DNA of 63,358 nucleotides, from the NCBI GenBank assembly GCA_017938245.1, contig JAGBBX010000047.1, positions 1 to 63,358 on the forward strand, read 5' to 3'. Under the pieces are notes generated by a model. That model saw only the letters and a program-made list of their open reading frames with translations. It was not told the origin of the DNA and did not search any database. This document shows positions 1-7,540 of this stretch, piece after piece. The translations under genes were made by a program, and so were the position numbers. The DNA is from Bacteroidaceae bacterium. Its GTDB lineage: Bacteria > Bacteroidota > Bacteroidia > Bacteroidales > Bacteroidaceae. Numbering within the stretch: the first letter of the stretch is position 1; every line of letters begins with the position of its first letter.

Positions 1-1134
1 ATCTTCCACCTACTGTTTTCGATGTGTCAAAGATACAATTTTGAAAGCAAATCACAACGCAGGGAAGTATGGCATTAGGATAGAGCCGACTGTTTTCGAT
101 GTGTCAAAGATACAATTTTGAAAGCAAATCACAACGGCAAAGATGATGCAAAGATAACCGATGGTACTGTTTTCGATGTGTCAAAGATACAATTTTGAAA
201 GCAAATCACAACACACGTTTTTGAAGTTACTACTACTTTCCCACTGTTTTCGATGTGTCAAAGATACAATTTTGAAAGCAAATCACAACGGCGTGTTACC
301 CTGCTCAACTCTCGGGCGTACTGTTTTCGATGTGTCAAAGATACAATTTTGAAAGCAAATCACAACGTAACCCACATCATCAAACAAATCGACTAGACTG
401 TTTTCGATGTGTCAAAGATACAATTTTGAAAGCAAATCACAACTGTCTTGATAGGCGATGTAACAAGCACATCACTGTTTTCGATGTGTCAAAGATACAA
501 TTTTGAAAGCAAATCACAACAGCAGAGATTCGAGAAACATTCGGCTACAACTGTTTTCGATATGTCAAAGATACAATTTTGAAAGCAAATCACAACGACC
601 GATAACGTGCAGAACACATCCCAAAAACTGTTTTCGATATGTCAAAGATACAATTTTGAAAGCAAATCACAACACACCCGCGATATATGCGCGGTTCTTG
701 ACACTGTTTTCGATATGTCAAAGATACAATTTTGAAAGCAAATCACAACGAGCAGGAAGTTAAACAATCTTGTGCATATACTGTTTTCGATATGTCAAAG
801 ATACAATTTTGAAAGCAAATCACAACTGACATAGAACCCCTTACGAGCGGAACTGCACTGTTTTCGATATGTCAAAGATACAATTTTGAAAGCAAATCAC
901 AACCCGGGGGAACGGTTGTCTTGCCGCACTCCGACTGTTTTCGATATGTCAAAGATACAATTTTGAAAGCAAATCACAACGATATACGACCAATTACAAC
1001 CCGTTAGACGACTGTTTTCGATATGTCAAAGATACAATTTTGAAAGCAAATCACAACTAGTAGGCTACTACAACAAAAATCGCACAAACTGTTTTCGATA
1101 TGTCAAAGATACAATTTTGAAAGCAAAACTAAAA
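1..1134 (-). CRISPR. Type II-C CRISPR array, right-hand part (15 repeats, 14 full spacers)
   Basis: Repeats of 47 bp start at 12, 89, 166, 243, 320, 397, 474, 550, 627, 703, 780, 857, 934, 1011 and 1088. The spacers are 29-30 bp, and bases 1-11 are the tail of a further spacer, so the array continues left of the window. Read on the minus strand the repeat begins GTTGTGATTTGC and ends GAAAACAGT, matching the 47-nt Bacteroides type II-C (Cas9) repeats in length and sequence; that is why the minus strand is taken as the crRNA strand. Repeats 1-7 carry TGTGTC and repeats 8-15 TATGTC on the plus strand. The last repeat (1088-1134) is degenerate in its final 7 bases. No cas gene or tracrRNA-like anti-repeat is visible to the right, so cas genes, if present, lie to the left. 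Confidence 0.97.
105..134 (-). promoter_or_regulatory. Promoter inside a CRISPR repeat (example; present in all 14 complete repeats)
   Basis: On the minus strand the repeat reads TTG (132-134), 19 bases, then TATCTTTG (105-112). This is the Bacteroidetes housekeeping promoter pattern (-33 TTG/TTTG, -7 TAnnTTTG) at the same spacing as the rpmE2 promoter at 29793-29823 in this window. Transcription would start about 10 bases before the spacer. The terminal repeat has lost the -33 TTG. That the promoter is used is inference. Confidence 0.6.
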
Positions 1135-1383
1135 ATGTTTATAATAATTTATTTCATAATCTAATAATTTAAGAAAAATCAATTTATCTTTGATACATAA
1201 AGATTGAGACAAGGAAAAATTGTAATATAATTGAATATGAAATACTGGCTGCCCCATCTGCGCAGTGAACGCTTGGTCTAAGGAGATACGGGTCGAGGGC
1301 TTCAAGGCTACAGCGTGGCAATAGATACATTGACTCTCGCTCACGATGGAGTTAAACCTATTTAATAAGCAAAGAAATGATTC

Positions 1384-1405
1384 GGGCGATTGAAAATCGC
1401 CCCTA
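1384..1405 (+). repeat. REP-like palindrome GGGCGATT-n3-AATCGCCC
   Basis: A perfect 8-bp inverted repeat with a 3-base loop, followed by CTAC and, a few bases on, GCAATGAG. Related copies are at 1456-1479 (inverted), 17051-17080 and 22962-22991, with a decayed one near 39004-39024. All are intergenic. Confidence 0.65.
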
Positions 1406-1455
1406 CACGCAATGAGTTTTATCGATGAATATTAAACGTTTATATTTCGCGAACA

Positions 1456-1479
1456 GTAGGGGCTATTTCTTATCGCCCG
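1456..1479 (-). repeat. REP-like palindrome, inverted copy
   Basis: Read on the minus strand it starts GGGCGATAAG and ends GCCCCTAC, matching the copy at 1384-1405 with a few changes. The two copies face each other 50 bp apart. Confidence 0.55.
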
Positions 1480-1613
1480 CAACACGCCCGCAACCGCGAA
1501 GTAATGAGTAAAGCCGGCAGAAAGAACTATAAGCGTTTAGTGGCAAATCACAATAGGAATGTAAATGTGAATTGTAAGATATTTTATTCCTTTTTACGCA
1601 AAAATAAAGATTC

Positions 1614-1646
1614 TTGAACAATATTTGGCAAATTAATGTAACTTTG
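1614..1646 (+). promoter_or_regulatory. Probable sppA promoter
   Basis: CTTG ending at 1616 and TAACTTTG at 1639-1646 (spacing 22) fit the Bacteroidetes consensus with a slightly long spacer. A start near 1650 leaves a leader of about 60 nt before the ATG at 1710 and argues against a TTG start at 1614. Confidence 0.55.
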
Positions 1647-1709
1647 TCTTCGTTTCTACGTCTATATATAATATATAAAGAGATAACAAAAATAATTAAA
1701 ACATATATT

Positions 1710-3485
1710 ATGAAAAGTTTCATCAAACACACAATGGCAACTGTCGTAGGTATATTCCTTACTATGACGTTGTTTTCTTTCATCAGTATCATAGCCTTTG
1801 TAGTAATGATAGCAAGCGTGGATGTTAACACACCTATCAAGGAAAAAAGTATCCTAAGAATTAATCTTTCGGGTAGCTTGTCCGAGCGTAGTGATGCCAA
1901 CCCTTTTGCCACACTGATGGGTGAGGAAGAGGAGCCTTTGTCTCTCGAAGATGCAATGCTGGCATTGGATAAGGCTGCCAAGAATGACAATATTATAGGT
2001 GTTTACATCGAGGGTGGCACACTTGATGCAACTCCCGGTATGCTACAAGAACTTCGTCAGGCGATTGTGGAGTTCAAGGAGAGTGGAAAATGGGTAATTG
2101 CCTATGGCGACTCTTATAGCGAATCATCCTACTATCTCTCTTCAGCTGCTGATTCTGTACTGCTGAATCCCGAGGGTAATGTAGATTTTAGTGGTTTGTC
2201 GTCACAAGTTATGTTCTACAAGGATGTACTGGAGAAGGTTGGTGTGAAGATGCAGGTCTTTAAAGTGGGAACATACAAGAGTGCCGTAGAACCCTTCATC
2301 TGCACCGAAATGTCTCCTGCCAACCGCGAACAAATAACTTCGTACCTGTCCAGCATTTGGACAAATATGCTGAAAGATGTAGCCGGAAGCCGCAATATGG
2401 AGGTGAGCAAACTTAACTCTCTTGCCGATTCTATGACAATGATTTCCGAGGCTTCTATGGCTGTGAACGGGGGCTTGGTGGACCGACTATGTTATATGGA
2501 CGAGGTAAAGAGCATTCTACAAGAGAAATGTGGATATAAGAATAATGATAAAGACTTGGTATTCGCCACAGTGTCTGATGTAGCAAAGAGCGAGATTTTG
2601 AACGAAAAAGCGGGTGATGAGGTAGCCGTTTACTATGCCTACGGCGAGATTGTTCAGAGCGAAAGCGGCGGTTTAAGTATAAGCCAGGAGCATCAGATTG
2701 TTGGCGAGAAGATGATAAAGGATCTTCAGGAACTGCGCGAGGATAACGACGTAAAGGCTGTGGTAATTCGTGTGAACAGCCCCGGTGGCAGTGCCTTTGC
2801 CAGCGAACAGATATGGCGCGAAGTTTGCCTGCTGAAGGAGAAGAAACCCGTAGTGATAAGTATGGGTGGTATGGCCGCCAGTGGCGGATATTATATCAGT
2901 TGTGCAGCTAACCGCATCTTTGCCGAACCTACCACACTGACCGGTTCCATTGGTATCTTTGGAATGATTCCCGATATAAGCGAACTGATGACAAAGAAGA
3001 TTGGTCTTAAGTTTGACGTTGTAAATACCAACAAGATGTCAGACATTGGTAATATGGCACGCCCATTCAATGCTGCCGAGAGCGCACAAATGCAGAAGAT
3101 GATAAATCGTGGCTATGACCTCTTTACCAAGCGTGTGGCCGACGGTCGTGGTATGGCTCAGGACAGCGTGAAAATGATTGCCGAGGGACGTGTATGGACA
3201 GGCGAACAGGGCCTTAGCATCGGTCTTGTTGACGAACTTGGCAATCTGGACGATGCCATAGTATATGCCGCTAAGATGGCTAAAGTGGAGAAATACCACA
3301 CTGCACCTTATCCGGCAGCCGATAATCCCTTCGAACAGTTAATGGAACAGACTAAGAGCGGATATCTCGATAGTGAGTTGCGCGAACTGCTTGGCGACGG
3401 CTATGTTGCCTATTCTCTGTTACACAACATCAAGAATATAGAACGTGTTCAGGCACGTATGCCATTTGAACTAATCATTAAGTAA
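1710..3485 (+). CDS. sppA: Signal peptide peptidase SppA, 67K type
   Basis: A 591-residue membrane-anchored serine/lysine protease that degrades cleaved signal peptides. One N-terminal membrane segment (about residues 9-31) is followed by two ClpP-fold peptidase S49 repeats, as in the long E. coli-type enzyme. The catalytic dyad is visible: Lys190 in GTYKSAVEP of the first repeat and Ser361 in NSPGGSAFAS of the second. The ATG at 1710 is chosen because the protein then begins with the typical positively charged start and hydrophobic anchor, and because the promoter lies between 1614 and 1646. It is a single gene, ending at a strong hairpin shared with the converging hydF operon. Confidence 0.95.
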   Translation: MKSFIKHTMATVVGIFLTMTLFSFISIIAFVVMIASVDVNTPIKEKSILRINLSGSLSERSDANPFATLMGEEEEPLSLEDAMLALDKAAKNDNIIGVYIEGGTLDATPGMLQELRQAIVEFKESGKWVIAYGDSYSESSYYLSSAADSVLLNPEGNVDFSGLSSQVMFYKDVLEKVGVKMQVFKVGTYKSAVEPFICTEMSPANREQITSYLSSIWTNMLKDVAGSRNMEVSKLNSLADSMTMISEASMAVNGGLVDRLCYMDEVKSILQEKCGYKNNDKDLVFATVSDVAKSEILNEKAGDEVAVYYAYGEIVQSESGGLSISQEHQIVGEKMIKDLQELREDNDVKAVVIRVNSPGGSAFASEQIWREVCLLKEKKPVVISMGGMAASGGYYISCAANRIFAEPTTLTGSIGIFGMIPDISELMTKKIGLKFDVVNTNKMSDIGNMARPFNAAESAQMQKMINRGYDLFTKRVADGRGMAQDSVKMIAEGRVWTGEQGLSIGLVDELGNLDDAIVYAAKMAKVEKYHTAPYPAADNPFEQLMEQTKSGYLDSELRELLGDGYVAYSLLHNIKNIERVQARMPFELIIK

Positions 3486-3510
3486 TGCCGTAACAACGAA
3501 TTAATAAAAT

Positions 3511-3559
3511 TAAAATAGTTTACTCAACTGCTGTAATGGTGGTTGAGTAAACTATTTTA
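3511..3559. terminator. Bidirectional terminator between sppA and hydF
   Basis: A near-perfect 17-bp inverted repeat (AAAATAGTTTACTCAAC and its complement, 3512-3528 and 3542-3558), flanked by A-rich and T-rich sides. It lies between two converging genes and can serve both. Confidence 0.85.
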
Positions 3560-3602
3560 ATATATCCTTTTGCCTACTTTTCGCCGGCTTTACGCGTTTT
3601 TT

Positions 3603-4787
3603 TCAATACACTACCCTATCCAATATACCGGTGAGGGCAGCGATGGCAATTCCATAGTTCGTGATTGGGATATTCTGTCCCTTTGCCTGACGCACACGCC
3701 ACAATACGTGTCGACGAGTGAACATACAAGCACCGCAATGTATTATAAGGTCGTAAGAGGATAGGTCGTCGGGGAAATCATTGCCCGAGACTATGTTTAT
3801 ATCCAACGTATCACCCAACCGTTTGCGCAGAAGGCGCGGCAGTTTCACACGGCCGATATCTTCGTTCTGCGGAATATGCGAACAGGCTTCGGCAATGAGA
3901 ATTTTTGCATTGGGTGGCAGGTTAAGCAACACCTCGGCGCCCGCACGAAAAGCATCGATATCGCCTTTGTTACGTGCCATAAGCACCGAGAACGAGGTTA
4001 GACGTGTCTCGGACGGAGTAAGAGCCTTTACCTGTGCAAACACCTGTGAGTCGGTAATTATAAGCGCGGGGGGAGCCTGCAACTGTGACAACATCTGAGG
4101 CAGTTCCTCGGGTGCGCAACATAGTGCAAGGCAGTGTTTGTCGAGCAGATTACGCAGTGTCTGCACCTGTGGTTGTATGAGTCGCCCCTTAGGAGCTTGA
4201 GCATCCTGCGGCATTACAAGAACCACCGTATCTCCGGCTTTTACAAGCGTGTGGGTAATATCCTCGATATTATCATCGAGTTTATGAATCTGGGCCATTC
4301 GCGCAAGGAGTGTATCTATTCCACTGCCGTCGCGCGCCGATACGGGCAAGACGTCGTACCCCAAAAGAGTACTCCACTCTTGCAAAAGTGACTTTTGGCA
4401 ACTATCACTCTTACCTAAAAGGAATATTACCGGGATACCCGATTTTCGGAATCGATCTTTCCACTCCTGCTCCATTGTAACCGATGCCACACTATCCGAT
4501 AGCAGCACAACGGCAAGGTCGATGCGTCTTGCTGCTGCTATGGTTCTCTCGACACGCAGCGCACCAAGCTCTCCCGAGTCGTCGTACCCCGCTGTGTCGC
4601 CTATTACAGCCGCGCCAATGCCCGGGAGTTCGATATTTTTCCACACTGTATCGGTGGTGGTACCTGCAACATCACTTACTATTGATACATCTTGCCCTGC
4701 AAGAGCATTTATCAGGCTCGATTTTCCTGCGTTGCGACGGCCGAATATTGCAATATGATAGCGGCTGGAACGTGGTGTCTCACTCAT
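3603..4787 (-). CDS. hydF: [FeFe]-hydrogenase maturation GTPase HydF
   Basis: A 394-residue scaffold protein on which the 2Fe subcluster of the H-cluster is assembled before transfer to the hydrogenase. The N-terminal Era-like GTPase domain shows the P-loop GRRNAGKSS near residue 16 and the switch motif DTAG. The C-terminal [4Fe-4S] domain has the HydF ligand pattern: CxH at 302-304 and HCGAC at 350-354. It is the last gene of the minus-strand operon hydE-hydG-hydF, 18 bp after hydG, and ends before the shared terminator at 3511-3559. All family residues looked for are present. Confidence 0.95.
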   Translation of the reverse strand: MSETPRSSRYHIAIFGRRNAGKSSLINALAGQDVSIVSDVAGTTTDTVWKNIELPGIGAAVIGDTAGYDDSGELGALRVERTIAAARRIDLAVVLLSDSVASVTMEQEWKDRFRKSGIPVIFLLGKSDSCQKSLLQEWSTLLGYDVLPVSARDGSGIDTLLARMAQIHKLDDNIEDITHTLVKAGDTVVLVMPQDAQAPKGRLIQPQVQTLRNLLDKHCLALCCAPEELPQMLSQLQAPPALIITDSQVFAQVKALTPSETRLTSFSVLMARNKGDIDAFRAGAEVLLNLPPNAKILIAEACSHIPQNEDIGRVKLPRLLRKRLGDTLDINIVSGNDFPDDLSSYDLIIHCGACMFTRRHVLWRVRQAKGQNIPITNYGIAIAALTGILDRVVY

Positions 4788-4805
4788 ACTCCTTATTATA
4801 ATATA

Positions 4806-6224
4806 TTAGAAACGAAAATCTCTCTCGCCTTCGGCAATCTTGTCAAGATATTTCTCGGCTGTGGCACGTGCACGCTCGTTGGGAATATCATTCAGCAGAC
4901 GTTTTATCATAGTCTCACATTTCTCGCGTACGGCGGGTGAAGCATAGTCTTGCATATACTCCTTAAGTGTCAACAGCGCATTGGGCAGACAACAGTTGGC
5001 AATCTGTCCGCTCTTTAGCAGCTGCATAAAGCGGTCGCCGGTGCGTCCTTCGCGGTAGCAGGCTGTGCAGAAGCTGGGGATGTGGTCGAGGTCGAGCAAC
5101 CAACCGACAACCTCGTCGAGCGAGCGGTGGTCGGCAACATCGAACTGTGCCGAGTTCTCCTCGGCTGTCTCTTCGTGCACGTAACCGCCCACGCTTGTAC
5201 GCGAACCGCCACTTATCTGCGAGATTCCAAGCTCAAGCAATTTTGCTCGGCTGCTCTGGCTCTCGCGTGTCGATATAATCATTCCGGTATAAGGAACGGC
5301 AATACGTGTAATTGCCACGATGCGGAAGAACACATCGTCGGGAACGGCATTCTTAAAGTCGGCAGTATCAATATCATCGGCCATACATAGACGTGGAACG
5401 CTTATCGTATGAGGGCCCACACCGTATGTTGCCTCGAGATGCTCGGCGTGCATAAGCAGACCCACAAAGTCGTAGCGATAGGTCTCGAGTCCGAAGAGCA
5501 CTCCAATACCGACGTCGTCTATGCCGCCCTGCATTGCGCGGTCCATAGCCTCGGTGTGATAGGCATAATTGCTTTTGGGGCCTGTGGGATGCAGCGCCTC
5601 GTAGTTTTTCTTGTTATATGTCTCTTGAAAGAGGATATATGTTCCTATTCCTGCATCGCGCAGACGGCGGTAATTCTCGACCGTTGTTGCTGCGATGTTT
5701 ACATTTACACGTCGTATGGCACCGTTCTTGTGCTTTATGCTGTAGATAGTCTTTATACTTTCGAGAATATACTCGATAGGATTGTGAATGGGGTGCTCAC
5801 CCGCCTCAAGAGCAAGGCGTTTGTGTCCCATATCCTGAAGCGCAATAACCTCTTCGCGAATCTCTTCTTGTGTCAGTTTCTTGCGTCGTATGCTCTTGTT
5901 CTTTGCGTGGTAGGGGCAATAGACACAGCCGTTTATACAGTAGTTCGATAGATAAAGAGGGGCGAACATCACAATTCTGTTGCCATAGAAACGGTGCTTT
6001 ATCTCACGTGCCAGTTCGAACATCTCCTCGGTGAGGTCGCTCTGGTCGCACTCGAGTAGAACGGCTGCCTCGCGATGGTCTATTCCCTTACAGGCGCGCG
6101 CCTTTTCTATAATACTCTTTATCAGTTCGCGGTTGCTGCGATTCTGCGCAGCATACTCCATTGTCTCGCGTATTTCGTTGTCGCAGATAAACTCCTCGGC
6201 GACGGTTGATTTCACATTATACAT
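4806..6224 (-). CDS. hydG: [FeFe]-hydrogenase H-cluster maturase HydG (tyrosine lyase)
   Basis: A 472-residue radical SAM enzyme that cleaves tyrosine to p-cresol and makes the CO and CN ligands of the H-cluster as an Fe(CO)2CN synthon. The SAM cluster motif CINGCVYC gives Cys96, Cys100 and Cys103. A second, C-terminal cluster motif typical of HydG is present as FCTACYREGRTG. Length matches the family (about 470). It is the middle gene of the hydEGF operon, 21 bp after hydE and 18 bp before hydF, so one transcript is likely. ThiH, its closest relative, is excluded by the C-terminal cluster motif and the context. Confidence 0.96.
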   Translation of the reverse strand: MYNVKSTVAEEFICDNEIRETMEYAAQNRSNRELIKSIIEKARACKGIDHREAAVLLECDQSDLTEEMFELAREIKHRFYGNRIVMFAPLYLSNYCINGCVYCPYHAKNKSIRRKKLTQEEIREEVIALQDMGHKRLALEAGEHPIHNPIEYILESIKTIYSIKHKNGAIRRVNVNIAATTVENYRRLRDAGIGTYILFQETYNKKNYEALHPTGPKSNYAYHTEAMDRAMQGGIDDVGIGVLFGLETYRYDFVGLLMHAEHLEATYGVGPHTISVPRLCMADDIDTADFKNAVPDDVFFRIVAITRIAVPYTGMIISTRESQSSRAKLLELGISQISGGSRTSVGGYVHEETAEENSAQFDVADHRSLDEVVGWLLDLDHIPSFCTACYREGRTGDRFMQLLKSGQIANCCLPNALLTLKEYMQDYASPAVREKCETMIKRLLNDIPNERARATAEKYLDKIAEGERDFRF

Positions 6225-6245
6225 ATTTTTCTTTTGTCGTTTTTG

Positions 6246-7304
6246 TTATTTTTCGTTATAGTCTCCTCGTCCAAAATCTATATGATAGCCTATTGTCGCA
6301 AGCCTCCTTGCAAGCTCGTCGAGAGCCTGTGCCGACTCACTGCCTAAACTCTTTTTTCCATCGTAAATGCTGTATTTACTGCGCACATCAAGCGGCGAGA
6401 GATTCGGCATTACCACATTGGCACCGGCAAGAATGGCCCGCTCCCTACCCTGTTCGTCTATCGATGCCAACGCTGTTGTCGCCGGGATAAGAGCCTTTTG
6501 AAAGCGCAAGCGCAGCAAAGATACAACAAGAATTGTTAAATCGACCGACCCGGCAGGAAATTGTGCAAAGGGTGTGTTCTTGGCAGGTATAAAAGGGCCG
6601 ATGCCAATCATCTGCGGCCTTAGTTCATCGAGATACATAAGGTCGTCGACGATATTCTCCATTGTCTGGTAGGGCGAACCTATCATCATTCCGCTTCCCG
6701 TCTGAAAACCCAGGCTTTTTAATGTCTGCAACGAGGCGCGTCTTTTCTCGGCGCTCATCGTCGAAGGGTGCAACCGAGCATAGTGTTCGTCGCTGCGTGT
6801 CTCGTGACGCAACAGATAGCGGTCGGCACCTGCCTTGCGCATCGCACGGTACCCCTCGACACTGCGCTCACCCACCGACAAGGTAACAGCTTTATCAGGA
6901 AATAGCTCTTTAATGGAGCGTACAACATCCACTATCCACGCATCGTCCTGCTTTACATCTTCGCCACCCTGTAATACAAAAGTATTGAATCCAAGAGAAG
7001 CACCTTCGCGACAACAGTCGAGAATTTCCTCTTTTGTAAGACGATAGCGCAACGCCTCGCGGTTGCTGCACCTTAATCCGCAGTAGTTGCAGTTATTACG
7101 GCAATAGGAACTTATCTCAATGAGACCACGCACAAATACACCCTTACCGAAATTCTCGGTTGCAATGCGCGAAGCCTCACTGCGCAATAAATCGGCAACA
7201 TCGGGAGCAGCGCCCTCAGAGAGTAACCAACGCCAGTCGTCGCGACTCAAAGGAGCCCCTCCAATAACCCTATCCAATATATTGTGTAAAAATTTCTTAT
7301 CCAT
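6246..7304 (-). CDS. hydE: [FeFe]-hydrogenase H-cluster maturase HydE (radical SAM)
   Basis: A 352-residue radical SAM enzyme that acts with HydG and HydF to build the dithiomethylamine-bridged di-iron subcluster. The CX3CX2C motif is CRNNCNYC (Cys68, Cys72, Cys75). The sequence then follows the TIM-barrel pattern of HydE/BioB/PylB, including LQGGED and SGMMIGSP. It is the first gene of the maturase operon; its promoter is at 7335-7365, leaving a leader of about 25 nt. It is divergent from the hydrogenase gene at 7541. PylB is an unlikely alternative given the hydG and hydF neighbours. Confidence 0.95.
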   Translation of the reverse strand: MDKKFLHNILDRVIGGAPLSRDDWRWLLSEGAAPDVADLLRSEASRIATENFGKGVFVRGLIEISSYCRNNCNYCGLRCSNREALRYRLTKEEILDCCREGASLGFNTFVLQGGEDVKQDDAWIVDVVRSIKELFPDKAVTLSVGERSVEGYRAMRKAGADRYLLRHETRSDEHYARLHPSTMSAEKRRASLQTLKSLGFQTGSGMMIGSPYQTMENIVDDLMYLDELRPQMIGIGPFIPAKNTPFAQFPAGSVDLTILVVSLLRLRFQKALIPATTALASIDEQGRERAILAGANVVMPNLSPLDVRSKYSIYDGKKSLGSESAQALDELARRLATIGYHIDFGRGDYNEK

Positions 7305-7334
7305 ATAGCCATACTCGAGCAGCGCACACTGCTA

Positions 7335-7365
7335 CAAAAGTACAAATTTGCAAAAAAAGGAGCAA
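7335..7365 (-). promoter_or_regulatory. Promoter of the hydE-hydG-hydF operon
   Basis: Minus strand: TTG at 7365-7363, 20 bases, TACTTTTG at 7342-7335. This is a full match to the Bacteroidetes consensus and lies about 30 bp from the hydE start. Confidence 0.7.
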
Positions 7366-7488
7366 TCGAGAGGCACATTAAGACAATTATTTAATGTCGA
7401 ACCGAAATATTTATAGATTCATAATAAAATTTAGTTTTTTTTATCTATTTTTGCGGTTAACTGCGAATATACCGAAGAGAGAGTAACG

Positions 7489-7496
7489 TATCTTTG
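7489..7496 (+). promoter_or_regulatory. -7 element of the hydrogenase gene
   Basis: TATCTTTG lies about 45 bp upstream of the hydrogenase ATG. No good -33 TTG is found 19-21 bases upstream, which may mean an activator is needed. A second -7-like TATTTTTG is at 7446-7453. Confidence 0.5.
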
Positions 7497-7540
7497 CAAC
7501 CAAGAGTAAACAATCGACAAAACCAAACTTTAATACAACT

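Larger units (their letters stand above)
1135..1613. other. Gene-free stretch between CRISPR array and sppA
   Basis: No convincing coding region is seen on either strand. It contains two facing copies of a small palindromic repeat (1384-1405 and 1456-1479) and an 11-base match to the CRISPR repeat (1543-1553). No tRNA, anti-repeat or terminator stands out. Confidence 0.6.

Noticed and set aside
290-319. Thirteen-base match between a spacer and the REP-like element region at 22954 (CAACTCTCGGGCG)
   Set aside because: About one such match is expected by chance between the spacers and both strands of the window; not evidence of self-targeting.
161-763. Open frames inside the CRISPR array that repeat the same peptide
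   Set aside because: They are translations of the 47-bp repeat, not genes.
1135-1709. Search for a tracrRNA or cas gene right of the array
   Set aside because: No anti-repeat longer than 11 bases and no cas-like coding sequence; these must lie left of the window if present.
1614-1709. Longer sppA start at 1614
   Set aside because: It begins with TTG, adds atypical residues before the membrane anchor, and overlaps the predicted promoter.
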